21,289 nucleotides of DNA from Desulfovibrio sp. (GTDB lineage Bacteria > Desulfobacterota > Desulfovibrionia > Desulfovibrionales > Desulfovibrionaceae), in assembly GCA_014804905.1 (NCBI GenBank), contig JAAUYX010000090.1, forward strand, positions 3,393-24,681, given 5' to 3'. The notes below the pieces were generated by a model that searched no databases, was not told the origin of the DNA, and saw only the letters and a list, made by a program, of their open reading frames with translations. Numbering within the stretch: position 1 is the first letter of the stretch; each line of letters opens with the position of its first letter. Shown piece by piece: positions 14,336 through 21,289 of the stretch. A program made the translations under genes and the position numbers.

Positions 14336-15198
14336 TGAGCGTGCTTGCCAGCTTGCTTGGGGGCGCCTGCGACGCTCTCTCCGTGCTGCCTTTCGAGTGC
14401 TTGGAGCCGCGCTTCATGCGCCGGGCGCTTCTGGCGCTGCTTCTGCTCACGCCCATGACCTCCATGCTCGGCGTGCAGGTGACGCTCTTCCGCATGGCCT
14501 TTTTTTCGGACGCCGTGGGCCATTCGGCTTTCGCGGGCGTGGCGCTGGGCCTCATCCTCGGCGCGCCGCCGGACACGGCCATGCTCGTGTTCGGCGTGCT
14601 CGTGGGCGTGGCCGTCATGGCCGTGCAGCGCACGAGCGGCCTTTCCGCCGATACGGCCATCGGCATCATCTTTTCGGCGGTGGTCGCCTTCGGCCTCGCC
14701 GTGGTGAGCCGGGCGAGCGGCCTTGCGCGGCAGATGGGCCAATTCCTCTACGGCGACATCCTCACCGTGGGCGACGGCGAAATGGCGGCGCTGGCCCTGC
14801 TGCTCGGCCTCCTGCTGCTGTTCGAGGTCGCGGGCTGGAACCGCCTGCTCTTCATGGCCCTGAGCCCGGTGACGGCCAAGGTTGTGGGCATCCGCACGGC
14901 CTTCTGGCACTATCTGTTCGCGGGGCTTCTGGCGCTTGTGGTGATGTTCTCGGTGCGGGCCGTGGGCGTGCTTTTGATGACGGCCCTGCTCGTGGTGCCC
15001 GCGGCCACGGCGCGCAATCTCGCGTGCAGCGCGGGCGGCATGTTCTGGTGGTCCATCGTGGTGGGGGTGAGCTCCGGCGCGACGGGCCTGCTGCTTTCCG
15101 CGCAGGCGTGGCTTGCCACGGCCAGCGGCGCGACCGTGGTGCTCGTGGCCTGCGCCTGGTTTGCCTTCAGTTGTTTCGTGCGGGCTGTGCGGAAGTAG
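14335..15198 (+). CDS. znuB: Metal ABC transporter permease (ZnuB-like, ABC-3 family)
   Basis: Inner-membrane permease of 287 residues with about eight to nine hydrophobic segments. The ABC-3 signature is clear: FFSDAVGHSAFAGVALG at about 55-71 corresponds to the family's alDxxxHsxxxGvaLG. SADTAIGIIFSAVVAFGLAV follows near 104-123, then MGQFLYGDILTV, a loop near AKVVGIRTAFWHYL, and a final bundle with VLLMTALLVVPAATARNLA. Start ATG at 14335 overlaps the znuC stop by one base (TGATG). It is the last gene of the plus-strand group. Its 3' end overlaps the convergent glucokinase gene by 32 bases, and no intrinsic terminator is seen after it. Confidence 0.92.
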   Translation: MSVLASLLGGACDALSVLPFECLEPRFMRRALLALLLLTPMTSMLGVQVTLFRMAFFSDAVGHSAFAGVALGLILGAPPDTAMLVFGVLVGVAVMAVQRTSGLSADTAIGIIFSAVVAFGLAVVSRASGLARQMGQFLYGDILTVGDGEMAALALLLGLLLLFEVAGWNRLLFMALSPVTAKVVGIRTAFWHYLFAGLLALVVMFSVRAVGVLLMTALLVVPAATARNLACSAGGMFWWSIVVGVSSGATGLLLSAQAWLATASGATVVLVACAWFAFSCFVRAVRK

Positions 15199-16207
15199 CG
15201 GAGGGGTGCTTCGCGAGCAGCATCCGGCCATATTGGGCCGCGCCCCAGAGGCCGCTCTCCACATCCTCCAGCAGGCGCACCGGGATTTCCCGAAGCCAGC
15301 CGGAAAAGTCCGGCTCCGCATGGAGCTCGGCGAAAAATTCTGCACAGCTCACGCAGAGGGGATTGCGCGCGGCAATGCCCCCGGCGATCCAGAGACCGCC
15401 TGTGGCGAGGCTGGTGAGTATGAGGTCGCGGCAGGCGCGGCCGTAGAAACGGGCGTAGCAGCGCAGGGTAGGCGTCGGCGAGGAAAGGGCCAAGCGCCCC
15501 ACTTCGCCGGGGGTGAGGCGCTCCCCGGCAAGAAATTCGTGCAGGAGCGCGAGGCCCCGGCCCGAGAGCACATCGTCCCCCCGCGCCGCGGCGAGCCCGA
15601 GCTTCGCGCGCAAAAAATCGTGAAAGGCGTTTTCCTCCTCGCCCACAAAGGGAAAGGCCGCGTGCCCGCCCTCGGATGGGGCAACGAGCCAGCCGTCGGA
15701 CCCCGGCACGGCCATATCCAGCGGATAGAGCGCGGCCACGCCGAGGCCCGTGCCCGCGCCGATGACCGCCCTGGGGGCGCGGAGCGGGACTTGCGCCCGC
15801 GCGCTTTCGGCAGCGGGCCAGAGCTGACGCGCCTTTGCACCTACATCGGTGAGGCAGGCACAGGCCTGGGCCACGAAGTCGTTGATGACGCGCACGGGTG
15901 AGCCCCCGCGCGCGGCCAGTGGCCGCAGGTCCACCACAAGGTTGCCGTTGGTCAGCCTGCCGCTTACGCCGTCATGCACCGGGCCGCCGATGGCGAGCAC
16001 CGTGGCGTCCGCCGCTGCGGGGTGCAGCTCAAGCTCGCGCTCCAGCGCGACGATGAGGTGCTCCGTGGTGGCGAGGCCCGGACTTTCCAGCCAGACGGAG
16101 CGCTCCTTGAGGAGCTCCCCTTGTAGCGTCAGCGCAAATCGGCCGAGGCGGCAGTTGGTGCCGCCGATGTCCGCGGCGAGAATGTGGCGCAGGCCCGGCT
16201 CAGGCAT
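15167..16207 (-). CDS. glk: Glucokinase (Glk family)
   Basis: ATP-dependent hexokinase of the bacterial Glk family (not ROK), phosphorylating glucose to glucose-6-phosphate in the cytosol. The 346 residues show phosphate loop LAADIGGTNCRLGRF at 10-24, LAIGGPV at 71-77, RLTNGNLVVDLR at 84-95, catalytic VINDFVA at 107-113 (Asp110), IGAGTGLGVA at 149-158, PSEGGHAAF at 177-185 (sugar-binding Glu179), LSGRGLALLH at 214-223, and ATGGLWIAGGIAARN at 268-282 (ATP site). Start ATG at 16205-16207 overlaps the hldE stop by eight bases (ATGCCTGA), so it is translationally coupled to hldE. Downstream it runs 32 bases into znuB on the opposite strand. Confidence 0.93.
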   Translation of the reverse strand: MPEPGLRHILAADIGGTNCRLGRFALTLQGELLKERSVWLESPGLATTEHLIVALERELELHPAAADATVLAIGGPVHDGVSGRLTNGNLVVDLRPLAARGGSPVRVINDFVAQACACLTDVGAKARQLWPAAESARAQVPLRAPRAVIGAGTGLGVAALYPLDMAVPGSDGWLVAPSEGGHAAFPFVGEEENAFHDFLRAKLGLAAARGDDVLSGRGLALLHEFLAGERLTPGEVGRLALSSPTPTLRCYARFYGRACRDLILTSLATGGLWIAGGIAARNPLCVSCAEFFAELHAEPDFSGWLREIPVRLLEDVESGLWGAAQYGRMLLAKHPSATSAQPARNN

Positions 16208-17678
16208 GGCCGCCCCCGGCCGCCAGGTCAGCCGCGCCCGGCCGCATCTTGCGCACAAGGCCCGTGGTGCTGCACCCGTCCACGAGGTCCACAAGGCGCA
16301 CCTCGCCGCCGCGGCCGAGCACAAAATCCGCGCCGACCACGTCCTCCACGCGGTAGTCGCTGCCCTTGACGAGCACATCCGGTGAGACCGCGCGGATGAG
16401 GCGCTCCGGCGTGTCCTCGCCGAAAAGCACCACCGCGTCCACCATTTGCAGCGCGGCCAGCACCAGGGCGCGACTCATCTCGTCCTGGATGGGGCGCTCG
16501 GGCCCCTTGAGGCGCTTCACCGAGGCGTCGGCGTTGAGGCCCACCACGAGGCGGTCGCCCAGGGCCGCGGCCTGGCGGAGCAGCGCCACATGGCCGGGGT
16601 GGATGAGGTCAAAGCAGCCGTTGGTGAAGACGATGCGCTCGCCCTTGCGCCGCCATTCCTCGAGCTTGCGGGCGAGGGCGGGCACGCTGTAGAGCTTGGG
16701 ATTGTCGCGCCCTTCCCGCAGGGCCTCGTTAAGCTCGGCCACGGACACCGGGGCCGTCCCGGCCTTGCCCACCGCCACCCCGGCGGCGGCATTGGCCACG
16801 GCCGCGCTGTCCGCCCACGAAAGGCCCCCGGCCACGCAGGCGGCCAGTGTGGCGATGACCGTATCGCCCGCGCCGGAGACGTCGGCCACTTCGCGCACCA
16901 CCGCGCGGATGTTCACGGGCTCCTCGCCGGGGGCATAGAGGGTCATGCCCCTGGCCCCGCGCGTGAGCAAGAGGCGTGCAAAGCCGTACTTGCGGCAAAG
17001 GCCCTCGGCGAGCTCCCGCCGCTCGGCGGCTTCGGGCCGGGCACCGGCGGCCAGTCCGCAGGCAAGCCGAAATTCCGCCATGTTGGGCGTCACGCAGGCC
17101 GCCCCGGCATAGCGCGCCCAGTCCGCCCCCTTGGGGTCAACGAGCACCGGGATGCGGGCCTCCCGCGCCAGGTCCATGATGACCGCGCAGAGGCTTTCGC
17201 CATCCTCCCGGCGCAGGAAAACGCCCTTGCCGTAATCGGAAATGATGACAGCGCGGGAGCCTGTGAGCAGGCGCGCCACAGCCTCGCGCAGGGGGGCGAG
17301 CTCGGCCCCGGTGAGCGGGCCCACGCGCTCCTCGTCGAGGCGCAGGAGCTGCTGCCCGTGCCCGAGGATGCGCGTCTTGCTCGTGGTGGCGCGCTCCCGC
17401 GAGACGGCAAGGGCGGCCTCGATACCCTCGGCGGCCACGGCCTCGGCGAGGCTGCGCCCCTCGGCGTCGTCGCCCACAAGGCCCGTGAGCCGCGCGGAAA
17501 CACCCAGCCGGGAGAGGTTGCGGGCCACGTTGCCCGCCCCGCCGGGCACGCTCCAGCGCTTCTCAAGGTGCACCACGGGCACGGGCGCTTCCGGGGAGAT
17601 GCGCGTGACATCGCCCACGAGGTAGCGGTCGAGCATCACGTCCCCGACCACCAGAATGGCCGTTCCGGAAAAATCCAT
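16200..17678 (-). CDS. hldE: Bifunctional heptose-7-phosphate kinase / heptose-1-phosphate adenylyltransferase HldE
   Basis: Makes ADP-heptose for the lipopolysaccharide inner core. It has 492 residues, normal for the fused form. The N-terminal PfkB-type kinase (about 1-320) shows VVGDVMLDRYLVGDVTRISPE at 10-30, VPGGAGNVARNL at 44-55 and DVSGAGDTVIAT at 266-277 with catalytic Asp272. The C-terminal nucleotidyltransferase (about 345-478) shows TNGCFDLIHPGHV at 352-364, LNADASVKRLKGPERPIQDE at 381-400 and VKGSDY at 437-442, ending with the STTGLV motif. The ATG at 17676-17678 is chosen (TGATG with the upstream stop); a GTG one codon earlier would give a GTGA overlap. No gmhA or gmhB is in the window. 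Confidence 0.95.
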   Translation of the reverse strand: MDFSGTAILVVGDVMLDRYLVGDVTRISPEAPVPVVHLEKRWSVPGGAGNVARNLSRLGVSARLTGLVGDDAEGRSLAEAVAAEGIEAALAVSRERATTSKTRILGHGQQLLRLDEERVGPLTGAELAPLREAVARLLTGSRAVIISDYGKGVFLRREDGESLCAVIMDLAREARIPVLVDPKGADWARYAGAACVTPNMAEFRLACGLAAGARPEAAERRELAEGLCRKYGFARLLLTRGARGMTLYAPGEEPVNIRAVVREVADVSGAGDTVIATLAACVAGGLSWADSAAVANAAAGVAVGKAGTAPVSVAELNEALREGRDNPKLYSVPALARKLEEWRRKGERIVFTNGCFDLIHPGHVALLRQAAALGDRLVVGLNADASVKRLKGPERPIQDEMSRALVLAALQMVDAVVLFGEDTPERLIRAVSPDVLVKGSDYRVEDVVGADFVLGRGGEVRLVDLVDGCSTTGLVRKMRPGAADLAAGGGHA

Positions 17679-19759
17679 CACTTTTTCGCTTGCGGTTTGG
17701 GCGCTTCCTTGCCGGAAGCCTGCCCCGCCGGGGCTTCCCCGCTCTGCGGGGCGCCACCCTCACGGGACGCCTCCCCGGCCCGCGCCCGTGCGGCCGAGCG
17801 GGCGGCCTCGATGAAGAGCCGCTTCAGCGTCTCCTCGCTGGCCTGCTCGTCCAGCAGGGCGTGGATGCTCTGCCGCGCCGCCGCGCCCAGGCGCTTACGC
17901 TCTTCCGGGTCCTTTGCCAGGCGCTCCAGGGCCTGGGCCAGCGCCGGCACGTCGTCCTGCGGCACCACAAGGCCCGTGACCCCGTTCTCCACCGCTTCGA
18001 GCTGGCCCGGCAAATCGCTCACCACCACGGCGAGGCCAAAGGCCATGGCCTCGGTGAGGGCCGAGGGCAGCCCGTCCACATCGCCCTTGCGCGTTTTGAC
18101 GCCCGGCGAGACAAAGATGTCGGCATGGCGGTAGGTCTCGGCCATCTTTTCGTGGGCCACTTCCCCGGCAAAGCGCACGCGCCGCCGAAGCCCCAGTCGC
18201 CACGAGAGCCACCGCAGGCGGAGCCGCTCCGGCCCCTGCCCGACGATGGTGAGGCGGAAATCCACCCCGGCCCTGGCGAGGAGCGCGCAGGCCCGGATGA
18301 GCAGGTCATAGCCCTTGCGCGGGGCGAGCGTGCCCACGGCGAGCAGCTCCAGCGGCTTGACGGCCTCGGCGGCGCCTCCTCCCGGCGTGGGGATGGCCTC
18401 CACCTCCTCCTCGGGCGGCGTGAGGGTCAGCGGGTCGCGCAAAAGGACGATCTTGTCCGCGGGCAGGTCCGGCAGGCGCTCGCGCAGGGCCTTGACCACG
18501 GCCTCGGTATCGCAGCGCACAAAGACCGCCTCCTTCGCCTTGACGGGCCAGTCCGCTCCGTTGAGGGCGAGGTCCTGCGCGCGCACGGAAAAGGCGAAGG
18601 GCAGCCGCAAGAGCCGCGCGGCCACCAGGCTGGCCGTGGCCTGCGCCCCGGCCCCGGAGGCGTAGAGAAATTCGATGCGCTCCTGAAGGCCCCAGCGCGC
18701 GAGCAGGGTGCCGCAGGCAAAGGCCCAGACCTGCGCGAAAAAGCCGCGCCCCCAGCGGGAATGCGGCATGAGCCGCCACAGTGACCACAGGGAGTGCGAG
18801 GCCCGCGCCCGGCGCACGAGCGCCCCCAGCGCCGCCGGTGCGTGCCAGAAGCCGATGCGGCGCACGGCGAGCGGCAGGGCGTAGCCCGCGGGATTGCCCA
18901 GAAGGCCGCTCCCCCTGATGGCGTAGATGCGCGAGAGCAGGCCCGCCGCGTGGAGGTGATGGGCGATTTCCATGAGGCACTGGCCCGAGGGCTCGGGGAA
19001 GCGCTCGGCCACAAGCGCCCCGCGCACCACCGGGTCCGGCGCGGCGAGCAGGCTCTTGGTGCCGCCTTCCTTGAGGTCCGCGAGCTCGTGCTTGCGGCAG
19101 TGGAGGATGCCGTCCTCCAGCGTGTAGACGCTGTCGCAGAACTCGGCCATCTTGGGGTCGTGCGTGACCATGACCATGGACACGCCGCCCGAATGGCAGA
19201 GCGCGCGGAAATTGTCCATGATGAGGCGGCTCGTCTTGGCGTCCAGCGCGCCCGTGGGCTCGTCCGCGAGCAGGATGCGCGGATTGTTGACCATGGCGCG
19301 CGCAATGGCCACGCGCTGCTGCTCGCCGCCGGAAAGGCGGTTGCTGCGGTAATGCACGCGGGCGGAAAGGCGCACCAGTTCCAGCGCGCGGATGACGCGC
19401 TCCCAGCGTTCCTGCGGAGGTACCTTTTCATAGATGAGCGGAAATTCCACGTTCTCGAACACCGTGGAATGCTCGAAAAGGTTGCTCGACTGCATGACAA
19501 AGCCCAGGTTCCCGCGGCGGAAGGCGGCCGTCTGCTCGCGGTTGAGCTTGAGAACGTCAGTGCCGAGGATGGTGAGCGAGCCGGCGTCTGGCGCGTGGAG
19601 CATGCCGAGGATGTGGAGCATGGTGGACTTGCCGCAGCCCGAGGGCCCCATGATGGCGACAAGTTCCCCGGCCTCCACCTCGATGTTCACGCCGCGCAGC
19701 ACGGGCGCGAAGCCCGCGTAGCACTTGTACAGATCCTTGGCGACAATGACTGGTGCCAT
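17678..19759 (-). CDS. Fusion of LolD/MacB-type ABC ATPase and GT4 glycosyltransferase
   Basis: One open frame of 693 residues holds two full enzymes. Residues about 1-230 are an ABC ATPase of the MacB/LolD/FtsE group: Walker A GPSGCGKST 38-46, Q-loop Gln90, signature LSGGEQQRVAIARAM 142-156, Walker B ILLADEPTGALD 162-173, H-loop His200. Residues about 245-650 are a GT-B, GT4-type transferase: acceptor half starting AERFPEPSGQ, then LLAVGTLAPRKGYDLLIRA 472-490, LTIVGQGPE 503-511 and donor site DGLPSALTEAMAFG 562-575. An Ala/Gly-rich tail ends it. The best partner is the FtsX-like permease 11 bases upstream; hldE follows with a 1-base overlap. An AAGGTGA ribosome binding site precedes the ATG. 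No stop, frameshift or linker break separates the halves. The donor, the acceptor and any transported molecule are unknown. Confidence 0.92.
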   Translation of the reverse strand: MAPVIVAKDLYKCYAGFAPVLRGVNIEVEAGELVAIMGPSGCGKSTMLHILGMLHAPDAGSLTILGTDVLKLNREQTAAFRRGNLGFVMQSSNLFEHSTVFENVEFPLIYEKVPPQERWERVIRALELVRLSARVHYRSNRLSGGEQQRVAIARAMVNNPRILLADEPTGALDAKTSRLIMDNFRALCHSGGVSMVMVTHDPKMAEFCDSVYTLEDGILHCRKHELADLKEGGTKSLLAAPDPVVRGALVAERFPEPSGQCLMEIAHHLHAAGLLSRIYAIRGSGLLGNPAGYALPLAVRRIGFWHAPAALGALVRRARASHSLWSLWRLMPHSRWGRGFFAQVWAFACGTLLARWGLQERIEFLYASGAGAQATASLVAARLLRLPFAFSVRAQDLALNGADWPVKAKEAVFVRCDTEAVVKALRERLPDLPADKIVLLRDPLTLTPPEEEVEAIPTPGGGAAEAVKPLELLAVGTLAPRKGYDLLIRACALLARAGVDFRLTIVGQGPERLRLRWLSWRLGLRRRVRFAGEVAHEKMAETYRHADIFVSPGVKTRKGDVDGLPSALTEAMAFGLAVVVSDLPGQLEAVENGVTGLVVPQDDVPALAQALERLAKDPEERKRLGAAARQSIHALLDEQASEETLKRLFIEAARSAARARAGEASREGGAPQSGEAPAGQASGKEAPKPQAKK

Positions 19760-19770
19760 GCTTCACCTTT

Positions 19771-20961
19771 TCATTCAAAGCGCAGGGCCGAGACCACGTC
19801 CATGCGGCTGGCCTGGAGGGCCGGGTAGAGGCCGCCCGCCACGCCGATGAGCGCGGAAAAGAGGATGCTGCCGATGCTGCTGGCGAGGAGCAGCGGGTAG
19901 GAAATACCCGTGCCGAGCGCCCACGAGCCCAGCCGGACGATGAGGACGCCGAGCAGGATGCCGAGAACGCCGCCGGCCAGCGACTTGCACAGGGCTTCCG
20001 CGAGGAACTGGGCGAGGATGTCCGTGTCCGCGCCGCCCATGGCCTTTTTCAGGCCCACCTCGCGCGTGCGGGCGCGTACGGCCGCGAAGGTGCCGTACCA
20101 GATGCCGAAGCCGCCGAGCATGAGCGAGGCCACGATGCCGAGCCAGAGCAGGACTTCCACCCACATGAAGGTGGTCTGGATGCGGGCCAACTGCTCGTCC
20201 TGGGTGCGCACGACCATGTGGGGCGCGGACTGGTGTTCGCGCACCACCTCGGGGATGAGCCTGACGAGCGGCGCCACGTCCTCCCAGCCGATGGCCCGCA
20301 CAAAGAGGCGGTCCACCCGGCCGCTGCTCCAGTTGCGGTCGATCATGACGGTATAGGGCAGAAAGCCGCCCCGGCCCCAGCTCCCCAGCATGACGCCGCT
20401 CACCACGCCCACCACCTCGAACACGTCCTGCCCGAGGATGAGGAGCTTGCCCACGGCTTCATCCGGCTCGGCATAGAGCAACTGCGCGGCCTCGCGGCCC
20501 AGCATGGCCACGCGGCGGCGGTGTTCGATGTCTTCGGTGTCAAAGAGGCGCCCGGCCACGAGGGTCAGGGAATAAACATCGGCGAAATACTGGTCGATGC
20601 CGATGAAATCCATGGGCAACTTGCGTTCGCCCGAGGTACTCAGGTCAAAGACGCGGCCGCCGCGCAGGTTGCAGCTCACCACGCCCACGCCCGGGAGCCG
20701 GCTCAGGGCCTCCACCGTTTCGGGGTAAAATTCGCGCAGGGGCTGGCCGGGATAGGAGGCGTCATCCATATAGACCTGGATGACGTTGACGCCGCCCATG
20801 AGGACCATGTCCTGGCCGACCTTGTAACGGATCTCGCGGCCCAGCACCGCCAGGACGATGAACGCCGTGATGCCCAGGGCGATGGAGAAGATCACCCCGA
20901 AGCCGCGTTGGCGCACGACCTGCCGGAGGCTGACGCGAAAGAGGTCTGACATCGCCATCAT
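19771..20961 (-). CDS. MacB/FtsX-family ABC transporter permease
   Basis: Inner-membrane protein of 396 residues with the four-helix FtsX/MacB layout. One helix is at about 22-42, followed by a ~225-residue periplasmic MacB-type core domain (residues about 43-268, with VNVIQVYMDD, GIDQYFADVYSLTLVAGRLF and VAMLGREAAQLL). Three helices then lie at about 270-293, 325-350 and 358-382. The cytoplasmic coupling motif VRARTREVGLKKAMGG (295-310) and the C-terminal GLYPALQASRMDVVSALRFE are family signatures. The first of clustered ATGs (20959-20961) has GGAG seven bases upstream. It forms a transporter with the ATPase half of the following fusion gene. MacB-type systems use periplasmic mechanotransmission for lipoproteins, peptides or cell-division control; the substrate here is unknown. 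Confidence 0.92.
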   Translation of the reverse strand: MMAMSDLFRVSLRQVVRQRGFGVIFSIALGITAFIVLAVLGREIRYKVGQDMVLMGGVNVIQVYMDDASYPGQPLREFYPETVEALSRLPGVGVVSCNLRGGRVFDLSTSGERKLPMDFIGIDQYFADVYSLTLVAGRLFDTEDIEHRRRVAMLGREAAQLLYAEPDEAVGKLLILGQDVFEVVGVVSGVMLGSWGRGGFLPYTVMIDRNWSSGRVDRLFVRAIGWEDVAPLVRLIPEVVREHQSAPHMVVRTQDEQLARIQTTFMWVEVLLWLGIVASLMLGGFGIWYGTFAAVRARTREVGLKKAMGGADTDILAQFLAEALCKSLAGGVLGILLGVLIVRLGSWALGTGISYPLLLASSIGSILFSALIGVAGGLYPALQASRMDVVSALRFE

Positions 20962-21038
20962 GGGAAAACTCCGCCTCCTCCTGCGCGGGCCGGCAACGGG
21001 CGGCGCGGGCCGCCGCGGGCTGCCGCCCCGGACGTGTC

Positions 21039-21067
21039 AATGTACGGCCTCGGCCGGCGGCTGTCAA
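21039..21067 (-). promoter_or_regulatory. Strong sigma-70-type promoter for the permease / ABC-GT / hldE / glk unit
   Basis: On the minus strand TTGACA (21067-21062, perfect -35) is followed after 17 bases by TACATT (21044-21039), a 4-of-6 match to TATAAT. Transcription would begin near 21032, about 70 bases before the permease ATG. A second TTGACA (21040-21035) overlaps the end of the -10 but has no -10 of its own. Confidence 0.65.
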
Positions 21068-21068
21068 A

Positions 21069-21082
21069 ACGGGGCGCCCCGT
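21069..21082. repeat. Perfect 14-bp palindrome next to the -35 box
   Basis: ACGGGGCGCCCCGT is self-complementary over its full length and sits one base upstream of the -35 hexamer and 5 bases past the stop of the gene at 21088. It could be an operator for the promoter. Alternatively it could be a weak terminator stem for the upstream gene, since four T follow it on the minus strand, but with no loop it is a poor hairpin. Confidence 0.5.
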
Positions 21083-21087
21083 GGGCG

Positions 21088-21289
21088 TCAGCCACGCCGC
21101 CGCATGCCGAGGAGGACGCCCCCCCGGCCCACGAGATAGACCATGTGCCGCCAGGTGATGGTGCGCGCCGGGATGCTCGCCGCATAGACCCAGGCGAAAA
21201 GCCCCACGGCGCAAAAAAACGCGGTGAGCCAGCGCCCGAGCGGCACGCGCACGGGCACAAGCCGCCGCCAGCCCGAGAGCGTGCCCGCC
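21088..21289 (-). CDS. C-terminus of a membrane protein, possibly a GT2 glycosyltransferase (5' part outside window)
   Basis: Only the last 66 residues are visible, read in frame from 21288 to a TGA at 21088-21090. They contain one membrane helix (WLTAFFCAVGLFAWVYAAS, about residues 20-38) followed by ARTITWRHMVYLVGRGG and a basic end GMRRRG. A helix followed by I/T-x-W-R-x-x-x-Y near the C-terminus is usual in membrane GT2 transferases (HpnI or ceramide glucosyltransferase-like), which would fit the neighbouring GT4 and hldE genes. This is a weak clue, and another membrane protein is possible. The run of seven C (21118-21124) is inside the gene but keeps the frame to the stop. Confidence 0.5.
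   Translation of the reverse strand, partial: AGTLSGWRRLVPVRVPLGRWLTAFFCAVGLFAWVYAASIPARTITWRHMVYLVGRGGVLLGMRRRG

Noticed and set aside
16446..18134. 562-codon plus-strand open frame
   Set aside because: Antisense to hldE and the glycosyltransferase half of the fusion gene; no domain seen.
21118..21124. Run of seven C as a frameshift in the right-edge gene
   Set aside because: Reading the minus strand in the membrane-protein frame passes through the run and reaches a normal TGA at 21088-21090 with a basic C-terminus. No length change is needed.
20762..21214. 150-codon minus-strand frame spanning the permease start
   Set aside because: Out of frame with both the permease and the right-edge gene, Arg/His/Pro-rich, and it would cover the strong promoter at 21039-21067.
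1..21289. tRNA, rRNA, CRISPR array, insertion sequence or prophage
   Set aside because: No cloverleaf-like or rRNA-like stretch, no regularly spaced repeat, and no transposase, integrase or phage structural motif was seen on either strand. This was by eye, not by a covariance-model search.

Overview
This GC-rich window holds 20 protein-coding genes, two of them cut by the window edges. It has no visible rRNA, tRNA, CRISPR array, transposase or phage gene. The gene content suggests a Desulfovibrionaceae-like member of the Desulfobacterota: FlhB, a rimI-tpiA-secG cluster, a large soluble protein that looks like TIGR04442, RsmE with RarA, and HldE with Glk. The taxonomy is an inference from gene content and composition, not a measurement.

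Layout. (1) 1-866, minus: 5' part of flhB, with a good sigma-54 promoter match at 931-947. (2) 987-1937, minus: an Smr-domain protein. A bidirectional intrinsic terminator at 1972-2001 separates it from the next unit. (3) 2022-3902, minus: rimI, tpiA and secG in transcription order. (4) 3901-4458, plus: a degenerate NUDIX-like protein whose ATG overlaps the rimI ATG on the other strand. (5) 4459-4740: an AT-rich spacer carrying a nested 14+14 bp inverted repeat that looks like a dispersed intergenic element. (6) 4741-7638, minus: a two-GAF protein, an MreB-family protein and an inositol-monophosphatase-family enzyme. (7) 7835-15198, plus: seven tightly packed genes, namely a TIGR04442-like protein, rsmE, rarA, a PlsC-type acyltransferase and a complete Znu-type metal ABC transporter (binding protein, ATPase, permease). 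Every junction overlaps by 1 to 11 bases. (8) 15167-21289, minus: a membrane protein C-terminus (possibly a GT2 glycosyltransferase), a MacB/FtsX-type permease, one polypeptide that joins a LolD/MacB-type ABC ATPase to a GT4 glycosyltransferase, HldE and glucokinase. A near-consensus sigma-70 promoter sits in front of the permease.

The most unusual item is the ABC-ATPase/GT4 fusion at 17678-19759. It is directly preceded by its likely permease partner and followed by ADP-heptose and glucose-6-phosphate synthesis genes. This suggests an envelope-glycoconjugate locus in which a mechanotransmission-type ABC ATPase is covalently tied to a sugar transferase. Other points of interest are the palindromic element, the shared divergent start codons, an acyltransferase with HX4E in place of HX4D, and a Znu-type ATPase with a cysteine-containing tail.
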